The notes under the pieces are model-generated. The model was not told where the DNA came from, did not search any database, and saw nothing but the letters and a program-made list of their open reading frames with translations. DNA of 7,607 bases from Candidatus Omnitrophota bacterium (lineage in GTDB: Bacteria; Omnitrophota; Koll11; Gorgyraeales; Gorgyraeaceae): NCBI GenBank assembly GCA_018818505.1, contig JAHIRR010000221.1, positions 1 through 7,607 on the forward strand. The letters are read 5' to 3'. The position numbers and the translations under genes were made by a program. Shown here piece by piece: positions 1 to 6,053 of this stretch. Position 1 is the stretch's first letter; each line of letters opens with the position of its first letter.

Positions 1-1041
<1,041 letters not shown>

Positions 1042-1061
1042 GAAGGTGTTAAAATAAGTGA

Positions 1062-1102
1062 GGACGCGACTTACGGAACGGAGTGAACGTAAGTCGCTGT
1101 CC
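1062..1102. repeat. Foldback hairpin 1 of the intergenic repeat region
   Basis: GCGACTTACG at 1066-1075 pairs perfectly with CGTAAGTCGC at 1088-1097 across a 12-base loop. The stem extends outward with GGAC (1062-1065) pairing GTCC (1099-1102) past one bulged base. There is no T-tract after it, so it is not a classic terminator. The ACTTACG word recurs in the hairpins at 1226-1260 and 5655-5709. Confidence 0.8.
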
Positions 1103-1109
1103 GAACTTA

Positions 1110-1211
1110 CCCCGCCCTTTTGTTTAAGGCGTTTCGCTGATAAATAGGCGATACGCAATGTATATTGATGATGTATTTCGAGCGCTAAACGCACTAAACA
1201 AAAGGGCGGGG
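1110..1211. repeat. Long inverted repeat, candidate MITE/REP-like element
   Basis: CCCCGCCCTTTTGTTTA at 1110-1126 is the exact reverse complement of 1195-1211, with 68 bases between. Inside these arms the pairing continues in part: GCGTTT at 1129-1134 pairs AAACGC at 1187-1192, and CGCT at 1135-1138 pairs AGCG at 1181-1184. The whole 102 bases could therefore form one long imperfect hairpin. No convincing reading frame is present. A 12-bp perfect palindrome, ATTCGGCCGAAT, follows at 1216-1227. Terminal inverted repeats around a short non-coding centre fit a miniature inverted-repeat element or a paired REP (REPIN-like) unit. I see no clear target-site duplication, so mobility is an inference. 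Confidence 0.65.
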
Positions 1212-1225
1212 TCAAATTCGGCCGA

Positions 1226-1260
1226 ATCACTTACGTCAATCAAAGATTGACGTAAGTGAT
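1226..1260. repeat. Perfect 16-bp palindrome with AAA loop
   Basis: ATCACTTACGTCAATC at 1226-1241 pairs perfectly with 1245-1260 across an AAA loop. It ends 11 bases before the ATG of the downstream methyltransferase gene and leaves no recognisable Shine-Dalgarno site between, so it could affect access of the ribosome to that start. It belongs to the same general class of near-loopless perfect palindromes as those at 2296, 2826, 5655 and 6241. Confidence 0.85.
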
Positions 1261-1271
1261 GGTCTCATTTG

Positions 1272-2294
1272 ATGAAGATCAAAGGAAAATTTCTAACAAC
1301 TGGAATAGGCAGCCTGCCGCTTCTTGATGCAAAGAAGGGGACAGAACTGGTGTGCAAAAATTTTGACATACCATTCTGGCCCCAGCTTCCAAAAAAAGGC
1401 TTTAAGGAGAATATGTATACACAGTTTGCTATAGGCCTACCTTCGTTGGTTATCGACGAGAAAAATCGAAAAATCCATGTTGATAGCACAAAGGATTTGA
1501 GCGAGGAACTGGGCAAGCTCTACGAGGCCTATATATCAGAGGATTATACTTCACTTGGCTTTACAAAGGATTTTGCTCAAGGGTTTTATGCATTTTTAGA
1601 TGCAGGGAAAAAGTTTGATTATATAAAGGGCCATGTTACAGGGCCTGTGAGTTTTGGTCTTGGCGTTACAGATGAAAAAGGAAAGTCTATAATATACAAT
1701 GACACGCTTAAAGAAGCGCTTATCAAACTCCTGGAGATAAAGGCTAGCTGGCAGATAGATAAATTAAAGGAATTTTCCAAAAACATCATAATATTTATAG
1801 ATGAGCCATACCTTACCAGTTTTGGTTCCAGTTATGTAAATTTAGAACGCCAGGACGTAATCTTAGCGCTCAATGCAGTCATAGATAAGATCCACGCAAA
1901 AGGCGGCCTTACTGGCATTCACTGCTGTGGCAATACAGACTGGTCGCTGCTTGCAGAGACGTCAGTTGATATAATAAATTTTGATGCGTATTTATATGCG
2001 GAGAGCCTTTCGCTATATCCTAAAGAGATAACAGAATTCCTAAAAAGGGGAGGATATCTCGCGTGGGGCATTGTCCCTACATCTGATTCAGTATTAAAAG
2101 AGGATGAGAAATCCCTTTTTAATAAATTATCCAAAGAAATAACGAACCTGGAGAAAAAAGGAGTCCCCCGAGATTTATTGATCTCTAATTCTTTGCTTAC
2201 CCCAAGTTGCGGCATGGGCACGCTTTCTGAAGAATTGACTGAAGATATAATAACAAAGCTTACCAAAGTTGCACAATTGGCAAAGAAAATTTAA
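1272..2294 (+). CDS. MetE-core-like / UROD-fold methyltransferase, possible folate-independent methionine synthase
   Basis: The 340-residue protein resembles the C-terminal catalytic barrel of cobalamin-independent methionine synthase (COG0620) and the wider UROD/MetE superfamily. It opens with a typical TTGIGSLP, followed by IPFWPQLPKKGF and ENMYTQFAIGLP. GHVTGPVSFG includes H121, and IFIDEPYL supplies an acidic strand. A probable zinc site is formed by H217-C218-C219 in IHCCGNTDW and by C313 in TPSCGMG. The N-terminal half of classical MetE is absent. Short 'core MetE' (Mes) proteins are known to make methionine from homocysteine without methyl-folate, using a corrinoid methyl donor in at least some cases; this role here is inferred. 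A methylcobamide-dependent methyltransferase for another thiol is the alternative. I choose the ATG at 1272 over the TTG just before it. No clear ribosome-binding site is visible, because a palindrome lies directly upstream. Confidence 0.75.
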   Translation: MKIKGKFLTTGIGSLPLLDAKKGTELVCKNFDIPFWPQLPKKGFKENMYTQFAIGLPSLVIDEKNRKIHVDSTKDLSEELGKLYEAYISEDYTSLGFTKDFAQGFYAFLDAGKKFDYIKGHVTGPVSFGLGVTDEKGKSIIYNDTLKEALIKLLEIKASWQIDKLKEFSKNIIIFIDEPYLTSFGSSYVNLERQDVILALNAVIDKIHAKGGLTGIHCCGNTDWSLLAETSVDIINFDAYLYAESLSLYPKEITEFLKRGGYLAWGIVPTSDSVLKEDEKSLFNKLSKEITNLEKKGVPRDLLISNSLLTPSCGMGTLSEELTEDIITKLTKVAQLAKKI

Positions 2295-2295
2295 A

Positions 2296-2330
2296 AACCT
2301 CGGAGGTTGCCGTAGGCAACCTCCGAGGTT
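2296..2330. repeat. Perfect palindrome between the methyltransferase gene and hypF
   Basis: AACCTCGGAGGTTGCC at 2296-2311 pairs perfectly with 2315-2330 across a GTA loop. Each arm is itself nearly palindromic, AACCT and AGGTT around a CGG or CCG centre. It begins one base after the TAA of the upstream gene and ends 12 bases before the hypF start. No T-tract follows, so a role as intrinsic terminator is unlikely. The same two arms occur exactly, with a different loop, inside hypF at 2835-2869. Confidence 0.9.
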
Positions 2331-2342
2331 AGTAAAGGTTGC

Positions 2343-3404
2343 ATGAAGACTAGAATTCTCGCATTAGGCGCGCAGTCCAAAGGCAGTTTTTGCCTTATTA
2401 AAAATGGAAAACTACATGTTTCAAACTCCTTCGGAGATTTGAGTGAAGCGGAGAATTTTCATCGCTTTGAAAAAGAGGTAAAGAAAATAAAACCAAAGAT
2501 CGTGGCTTGTGATCTGCATCCGGATTATTCCTCAACTAAGTTGGCTAAGAAGCTCATAGCTCATAGCTCATTGCTCATAAAGGAGATTCAGCATCATGAG
2601 GCGCATGTGGCGAGCTGCATCGCGGATAATAATATTAAAGGTAAGGTAATAGGGGTAGCGTTCGACGGCACTGGATTTGGCCGAGACGGAAATATTTGGG
2701 GCGGAGAATTTTTTATAGGCACTATTAAAGGCTTTAAGAGAGCATCGCATCTAAAATACGCTCCCATGCCAGGCAGCGAAGCAGCAGTTCGAGAGCCCTG
2801 GCGCATGGCCTTCAGCTATCTTTATACCCTGCGCAACCTCGGAGGTTGCCAAAGGCAACCTCCGAGGTTGCGCAGGGTTGAGTTAAAACTTCTCACACAG
2901 ATGATAGATAAAGGTATAAATTCGCCTCTTACTTCTAGCATGGGCAGGCTTTTTGATGCGGTTGCATCGCTTGTTGGGATATGCGATGTGTCAGAGTATG
3001 AGGGTCAGGCAGCGGTTGAGTTGGAAAGGGCTATTAAGCGACAAGCAACAAGCGACAAGGGACAAGGGAGGTATAATTTCACATATAAGGATAATATTAT
3101 TGATTGGACGCCTGTTATTAAAGGTATAGTTAAGGATTTAAAGGCCAAGAAGAGCAAGGGTGAGATTTCGCTAAAGTTTCATAATGCGGCATGTCATATG
3201 ATAAAGGATGTTTGCGTTACACTCAGAAAGAAATATAAAATAAACAAGGTCTGCATGAGCGGAGGGGTGTTTCAGAATAAATATTTGACAAAGAATGCGC
3301 CCATGCTTTTGAAAAAAGAAGGATTTAAGATTTATTTACACAAACGCTTACCCGCGCATGACGGAAACATTGCGCTGGGACAATTAATATTAGCCGGGGC
3401 ATGA
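2343..3404 (+). CDS. hypF: HypF carbamoyltransferase, C-terminal Kae1-like half only
   Basis: HypF transfers a carbamoyl group from carbamoyl phosphate, via carbamoyl-AMP, to the C-terminal cysteine of HypE, the source of the cyanide ligands of [NiFe]-hydrogenase. Only the Kae1-like carbamoyltransferase domain is present: 353 residues against about 750 for complete HypF. It starts with LALGAQSKGSFCL and continues ACDLHPDY, the metal-binding HHEAH (84-88), FDGTGFG (107-113), IWGGEF, AVREPWRM (148-155), SSMGRLFDAVA, YEGQAA, SGGVFQN and finally AHDGNIALGQ with D340. The acylphosphatase, zinc-finger and YrdC domains that make carbamoyl-AMP are missing, and the upstream gene is unrelated, so they must be encoded elsewhere or be lost. 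The ATG has a weak AAAGG at 2334-2338. Residues 162-179 are encoded by a perfect palindrome, and two heptamer arrays lie in the gene. The frame is intact and all catalytic motifs are present. The stop is one base before hypC. Confidence 0.88.
   Translation: MKTRILALGAQSKGSFCLIKNGKLHVSNSFGDLSEAENFHRFEKEVKKIKPKIVACDLHPDYSSTKLAKKLIAHSSLLIKEIQHHEAHVASCIADNNIKGKVIGVAFDGTGFGRDGNIWGGEFFIGTIKGFKRASHLKYAPMPGSEAAVREPWRMAFSYLYTLRNLGGCQRQPPRLRRVELKLLTQMIDKGINSPLTSSMGRLFDAVASLVGICDVSEYEGQAAVELERAIKRQATSDKGQGRYNFTYKDNIIDWTPVIKGIVKDLKAKKSKGEISLKFHNAACHMIKDVCVTLRKKYKINKVCMSGGVFQNKYLTKNAPMLLKKEGFKIYLHKRLPAHDGNIALGQLILAGA
2552..2579 (+). repeat. Four heptamer repeats (GCTCATA) inside hypF
   Basis: Four consecutive 7-base units lie here: GCTCATA at 2552, 2559 and 2573, and GCTCATT at 2566. 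They encode about LIAHSSLLI just before the HHEAH motif. The unit length is not a multiple of three, so gain or loss of one unit would shift the frame. Confidence 0.8.
2826..2878. repeat. Perfect 25-bp-arm palindrome inside hypF
   Basis: The arms 2826-2850 and 2854-2878 are exact reverse complements around an AAA loop. The inner 16 bp (AACCTCGGAGGTTGCC, 2835-2850) and its partner (2854-2869) are identical to the arms of the intergenic palindrome at 2296-2330. Nine further pairs extend the stem outward (ACCCTGCGC with GCGCAGGGT). It encodes residues 162-179 (TLRNLGGCQRQPPRLRRV), between the conserved AVREPWRM and SPLTSSMGRLFDA motifs. Confidence 0.9.
3038..3065 (+). repeat. Four heptamer repeats (GCGACAA-type) inside hypF
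   Basis: Four consecutive heptamers lie here: GCGACAA at 3038, GCAACAA at 3045, GCGACAA at 3052 and GGGACAA at 3059. They encode about KRQATSDKGQ in a variable, hydrophilic stretch after the YEGQAAVELE motif. The array has the same total length, 28 bp, as the one at 2552-2579 but an unrelated unit. Confidence 0.75.
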
Positions 3405-3405
3405 C

Positions 3406-3612
3406 ATGTGTTTAGCTATACCAATGAAGATCAAAAAAATAGAAGGTAACAGGGCTATAGTATCCAGCGGCAGTGTGGAGCGGAGGATCGCCATAGACTT
3501 TCTGACAAATTCGAAGATAGGCGATTATGTAATGGTGCACGCAGGTTTTGCAATAGAAAAGCTCGACCCTAAGCAGGCAGAGGAAACACTTGAAATACTT
3601 AGACGAATTTAG
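3406..3612 (+). CDS. hypC: HypC hydrogenase maturation chaperone
   Basis: HypC is a small cytosolic chaperone that binds HypD and carries the Fe(CN)2CO unit to the hydrogenase large-subunit precursor. The 68-residue protein begins MCLAIPMKI, whose Cys2 is the essential iron-binding residue after removal of the initiator Met. It continues with the OB-fold-like barrel (VERRIAIDFL, KIGDYVMVHAGFAI) and the usual C-terminal helix (LDPKQAEETLEILRRI). It begins one base after the hypF stop and overlaps the hypD start by 23 bases, so translation is probably coupled on both sides. Members of the HypC/HupF family are usually about 70-90 residues, so this is at the short end. Complex formation with HypD is expected from the family and is supported by the gene order. 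Confidence 0.96.
   Translation: MCLAIPMKIKKIEGNRAIVSSGSVERRIAIDFLTNSKIGDYVMVHAGFAIEKLDPKQAEETLEILRRI
3580..3585 (+). promoter_or_regulatory. Shine-Dalgarno site deciding the TTG start of hypD
   Basis: GAGGAA lies four bases before the TTG at 3590, inside the end of hypC. It supports TTG as the hypD start codon; the resulting N-terminus MKYLDEFRD is the normal one for HypD. Confidence 0.75.
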
Positions 3613-4666
3613 AGATAATAAAATTGCCAGAAGGATCTCTATGGCCATTTTCGAAAAGGCCAGAGGCCTGGATTCTGTAAATCTAATGGAGGTATGCGGC
3701 ACACATACAATGTCTATCTGTAAATCCGGCATCCGCGAGATGCTGCCTGAACATATAAATCTTATTTCAGGTCCGGGATGCCCTGTGTGCGTATCGCCAA
3801 AGTCTTATATTGATAAGGCAATAGCATTTTCCAGATTGCCGGATGTAATCCTGGCTACATTCGGAGACATGTTAAAGGTGCCTGGCTCTAATTCCAGTCT
3901 GGCAGAAGAGAGAGCAAATGGCAGTAATGTAAAAGTCGTATATTCCTGTTTAGATGCAGTAGACATTGCTGAGAAAGCGCCTGATAAAAAGGTAATATTC
4001 CTGGGTATAGGTTTTGAAACCACCTCACCCACAGTTGCGGCAAGTATAGTATATGCACATAAAAAAAAGCTCAAGAATTTTTTCGTATATTCAGGACATA
4101 AAATAATCCCTCCTGCAATGAAGATGCTTGTTGCCGATAATGATATAAATATTCATGGGTTCATCTGCCCCGCGCATGTAAGCGCTATTATAGGTACCTT
4201 GCCCTACAAGGCCATTAATATACCCTGTGTCATAGCAGGCTTTGAGCCCCTTGATATTTTGCAGGGTATTTTAATGCTAGTAGAGCAGCTCGCATCAGGA
4301 GAGACAAAGGTTGAGAATCAATACAAAAGGATAGTCAAAGACCATGGCAATAAAAAGGCGCTTGATTTATTAAAAGATGTTTTTAAAGTAGAGGATTCTG
4401 ACTGGCGCGGCATAGGAGTCCTGCCCAAAAGCGGCATGAAGCTTTCTAAAAGATATTCCATGTTCGACGCTGAGGAGGAATTTCATTTGCCGAAGATAAA
4501 GACCATGCCTGATAAGGGTTGTATATGCGGCAGTATCCTTAAGGGCATCAAGAAACCGTCAGAATGCGCCTTATTTGCCAAAAAATGCACGCCTGAAAAA
4601 CCCCAGGGCGCATGCATGGTCTCAAGCGAAGGCACATGCGCAGCTTATTACAAATATCGAAGATGA
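3590..4666 (+). CDS. hypD: HypD iron-cyanide/CO scaffold protein
   Basis: HypD, with HypC, is the scaffold on which the Fe(CN)2CO centre is assembled; it accepts cyanide from HypE and uses a [4Fe-4S] cluster for electrons. The 358-residue protein has all family signatures. LMEVCGTHT contains the iron ligand C36, and GPGCPVCV contains the redox pair C64 and C67. ATFGDMLKVPGS, FLGIGFETTSPT, FICPAHVSAIIG and VIAGFEPLDIL follow. The C-terminal cysteines include C311, C313, C326, C333, C342 and C350, some of which hold the cluster. The start is a TTG with GAGGAA four bases upstream, and the N-terminus MKYLDEFRD matches the family. It overlaps hypC at its start. Its TGA overlaps the hypE ATG as ATGA. 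Confidence 0.97.
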   Translation: MKYLDEFRDNKIARRISMAIFEKARGLDSVNLMEVCGTHTMSICKSGIREMLPEHINLISGPGCPVCVSPKSYIDKAIAFSRLPDVILATFGDMLKVPGSNSSLAEERANGSNVKVVYSCLDAVDIAEKAPDKKVIFLGIGFETTSPTVAASIVYAHKKKLKNFFVYSGHKIIPPAMKMLVADNDINIHGFICPAHVSAIIGTLPYKAINIPCVIAGFEPLDILQGILMLVEQLASGETKVENQYKRIVKDHGNKKALDLLKDVFKVEDSDWRGIGVLPKSGMKLSKRYSMFDAEEEFHLPKIKTMPDKGCICGSILKGIKKPSECALFAKKCTPEKPQGACMVSSEGTCAAYYKYRR

Positions 4667-5652
4667 CTAAAATAACATTATCTCATGGAAGCGGCGGCAC
4701 ACTGATGCATGAATTGATAAAAGATCTCTTTATCAAGAATCTGGATAACCCATATTTACATAATTTAGGTGATGCTGCGCTTATTGAGAGAAATCTGGCT
4801 TATACAACAGATTCTTTTGTCATAAATCCAATATTTTTCCCGGGCGGCGACATCGGAAAGCTCTCTATCTGCGGCACAGTGAATGATCTGGCTGTAAGCG
4901 GCGCTAAACCTAAGTATATTTCCTGCGGTATGATCGTTGAGGAAGGATTTGACTACAAGGATCTTGAAAAAATAACTCTATCCATAAAAGCTACCTGTAA
5001 GGTCTCAGGTGTATATATAGTTGCAGGCGATTTTAAAGTCGTTGAGAAAGGCGCAGTAGACAAGATTTTTATAAATACATCAGGTGTGGGAAAGATATAT
5101 ACAGACGCAAGACTTTCATCTAACCGCATAAAGCCAGGCGATAAGATTATTATTAGCGGTACTATGGGTGACCATGCCGCGGCAGTGCTTATTGCGAGAG
5201 AAGAGCTAAAGTTTAAATCAAAGATTTTCAGCGACTGCGCGCCTTTAAATGGTTTAATAGCGTCGATAATATCTAAAGACATAAAGTTCATGCGGGACCC
5301 TACTCGCGGCGGACTTGCAACCACATTAAATGAAATCGCGATGCAGTGCGGCTATAATATGAGTATTGATGAAAAAAACGTCCCGGTAAAAGAAAATGTC
5401 AGGGTCTTATGCGAGATATTAGGTTTGAACCCTCTGTATATGGCAAATGAAGGCAAGGTCATGCTGATAGTTTCAGAAAGCTCAGCATCAAAGATTTTAT
5501 CTCGCATGAAAAAACATCCTCTTGGGCGAAACAGCAGAATAATAGGAGAAGTTGGCAAGCGCAAAGACAAAAAAGTTTATCTAAAGACAAAAATCGGCGG
5601 GACTAGGATTGTAGATATGCTAACAGGTGAACAATTGCCCAGAATCTGCTAA
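4663..5652 (+). CDS. hypE: HypE carbamoyl dehydratase
   Basis: HypE is an ATP-dependent, PurM-like enzyme. It dehydrates the thiocarboxamide placed on its last cysteine by HypF to a thiocyanate, then passes cyanide to HypC-HypD. The 329-residue protein begins MTKITLSHGSGG. It has the TTDSFVI and FFPGGDIGKLSICGTVNDLAVSGA nucleotide-site blocks, then SCGMIVEEGF, SGTMGDHAAAV and RDPTRGGLATTLNE. It ends in the required PRIC, with C329 as the carrier. I choose the ATG at 4663, which overlaps the hypD stop, because residues upstream of it are not family-like. In the block usually read as GDTKVV the protein has GDFKVV, replacing a commonly conserved threonine; the remaining catalytic features look normal. 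A 26-bp-arm palindrome follows two bases after the stop. Confidence 0.97.
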   Translation: MTKITLSHGSGGTLMHELIKDLFIKNLDNPYLHNLGDAALIERNLAYTTDSFVINPIFFPGGDIGKLSICGTVNDLAVSGAKPKYISCGMIVEEGFDYKDLEKITLSIKATCKVSGVYIVAGDFKVVEKGAVDKIFINTSGVGKIYTDARLSSNRIKPGDKIIISGTMGDHAAAVLIAREELKFKSKIFSDCAPLNGLIASIISKDIKFMRDPTRGGLATTLNEIAMQCGYNMSIDEKNVPVKENVRVLCEILGLNPLYMANEGKVMLIVSESSASKILSRMKKHPLGRNSRIIGEVGKRKDKKVYLKTKIGGTRIVDMLTGEQLPRIC

Positions 5653-5654
5653 GG

Positions 5655-5709
5655 AACCTGGACAACTTCGTAAGTTACCCATAGGGTAACTTACGAAGTT
5701 GTCCAGGTT
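5655..5709. repeat. Perfect 26-bp-arm palindrome between hypE and hypA
   Basis: The arms 5655-5680 and 5684-5709 are exact reverse complements around an ATA loop. The outer part reads AACCTGGAC. The inner part reads AACTTCGTAAGTTACCC, which has the same nested layout as the 2296-2311 arm (AACCTCGGAGGTTGCC) but with changed, still paired, bases. It fills nearly the whole gap from the hypE stop (5652) to the hypA Shine-Dalgarno site (5711). No T-tract follows. Confidence 0.9.
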
Positions 5710-5720
5710 AAAGGAGAATC

Positions 5721-6053
5721 ATGCATGAGATAGGCCTTGTAGACGACATAATCAGTAAAATAAAAAAGACCTCAGAGGTAAAGGGGATCAATATCCTTAT
5801 AGGCGAGCTTGAGCATGTATCAGCGGATCATTTTGAGTTTCACTTTAGAGAGCGCACAAAAGGTACAGCACTTCAAAACGTAAAACTTTCCTTTAAAAAA
5901 GTCGAGGCAAGATTTAGATGTAAAGATTGTAGCACTGAATTTTCTCCGGAAGAGGGCCTGAATGGCTGTCCTGATTGCAAAAGCAAGCTAAGTGATGTAA
6001 TACAAGGCGCCGGCATCAGCATAGAGTCAGTGGAATATGGAAAGATTTTATAG
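5721..6053 (+). CDS. hypA: HypA nickel metallochaperone
   Basis: HypA helps insert nickel into the hydrogenase large subunit, normally with the GTPase HypB. The 110-residue protein starts MHEIGLVDD, whose N-terminal amine and His2 form the nickel site; Glu3 is also conserved. It continues with IGELEHVSADHFEFHF. The zinc site is two CxxC pairs, C67/C70 (CKDC) and C83/C86 (CPDC). The usual final strand (GAGISIESVEYGKIL) follows. AAGGAG at 5711-5716 lies four bases before the ATG. Unlike the other hyp genes here it is separated from its upstream neighbour by a strong palindrome, so its translation is unlikely to be coupled to hypE. No hypB follows; instead the end overlaps a UPF0280 gene by 17 bases. 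Confidence 0.95.
   Translation: MHEIGLVDDIISKIKKTSEVKGINILIGELEHVSADHFEFHFRERTKGTALQNVKLSFKKVEARFRCKDCSTEFSPEEGLNGCPDCKSKLSDVIQGAGISIESVEYGKIL

Noticed and set aside
1120..1146. Promoter TTGTTT / TAAATA for the methyltransferase gene
   Set aside because: The spacing is 15 bases and the -35 box is part of the inverted-repeat arm; the match is too weak to support.
1042..1271. Cobalamin or SAM riboswitch upstream of the methyltransferase gene
   Set aside because: None of the conserved core sequences of these riboswitches is visible; the structure is explained by simple inverted repeats.
1919..2266. A 115-residue minus-strand frame opposite the methyltransferase gene
   Set aside because: The + strand protein has clear family motifs throughout this stretch; the antisense frame is serine-rich with no motif and is a shadow.
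2296..2330. Intrinsic terminator after the methyltransferase gene
   Set aside because: The stem is strong but is followed by AGTAAAGG rather than a T-run, and the same arms occur inside hypF, where termination would be harmful.
2552..3065. CRISPR array formed by the repeats in hypF
   Set aside because: The units are 7 bp and directly tandem with no spacers, and they lie within an intact coding frame.
3412..3732. A 106-residue minus-strand frame across hypC and the start of hypD
   Set aside because: Both genes on the + strand are certain; the antisense frame shows no domain and no upstream signals.
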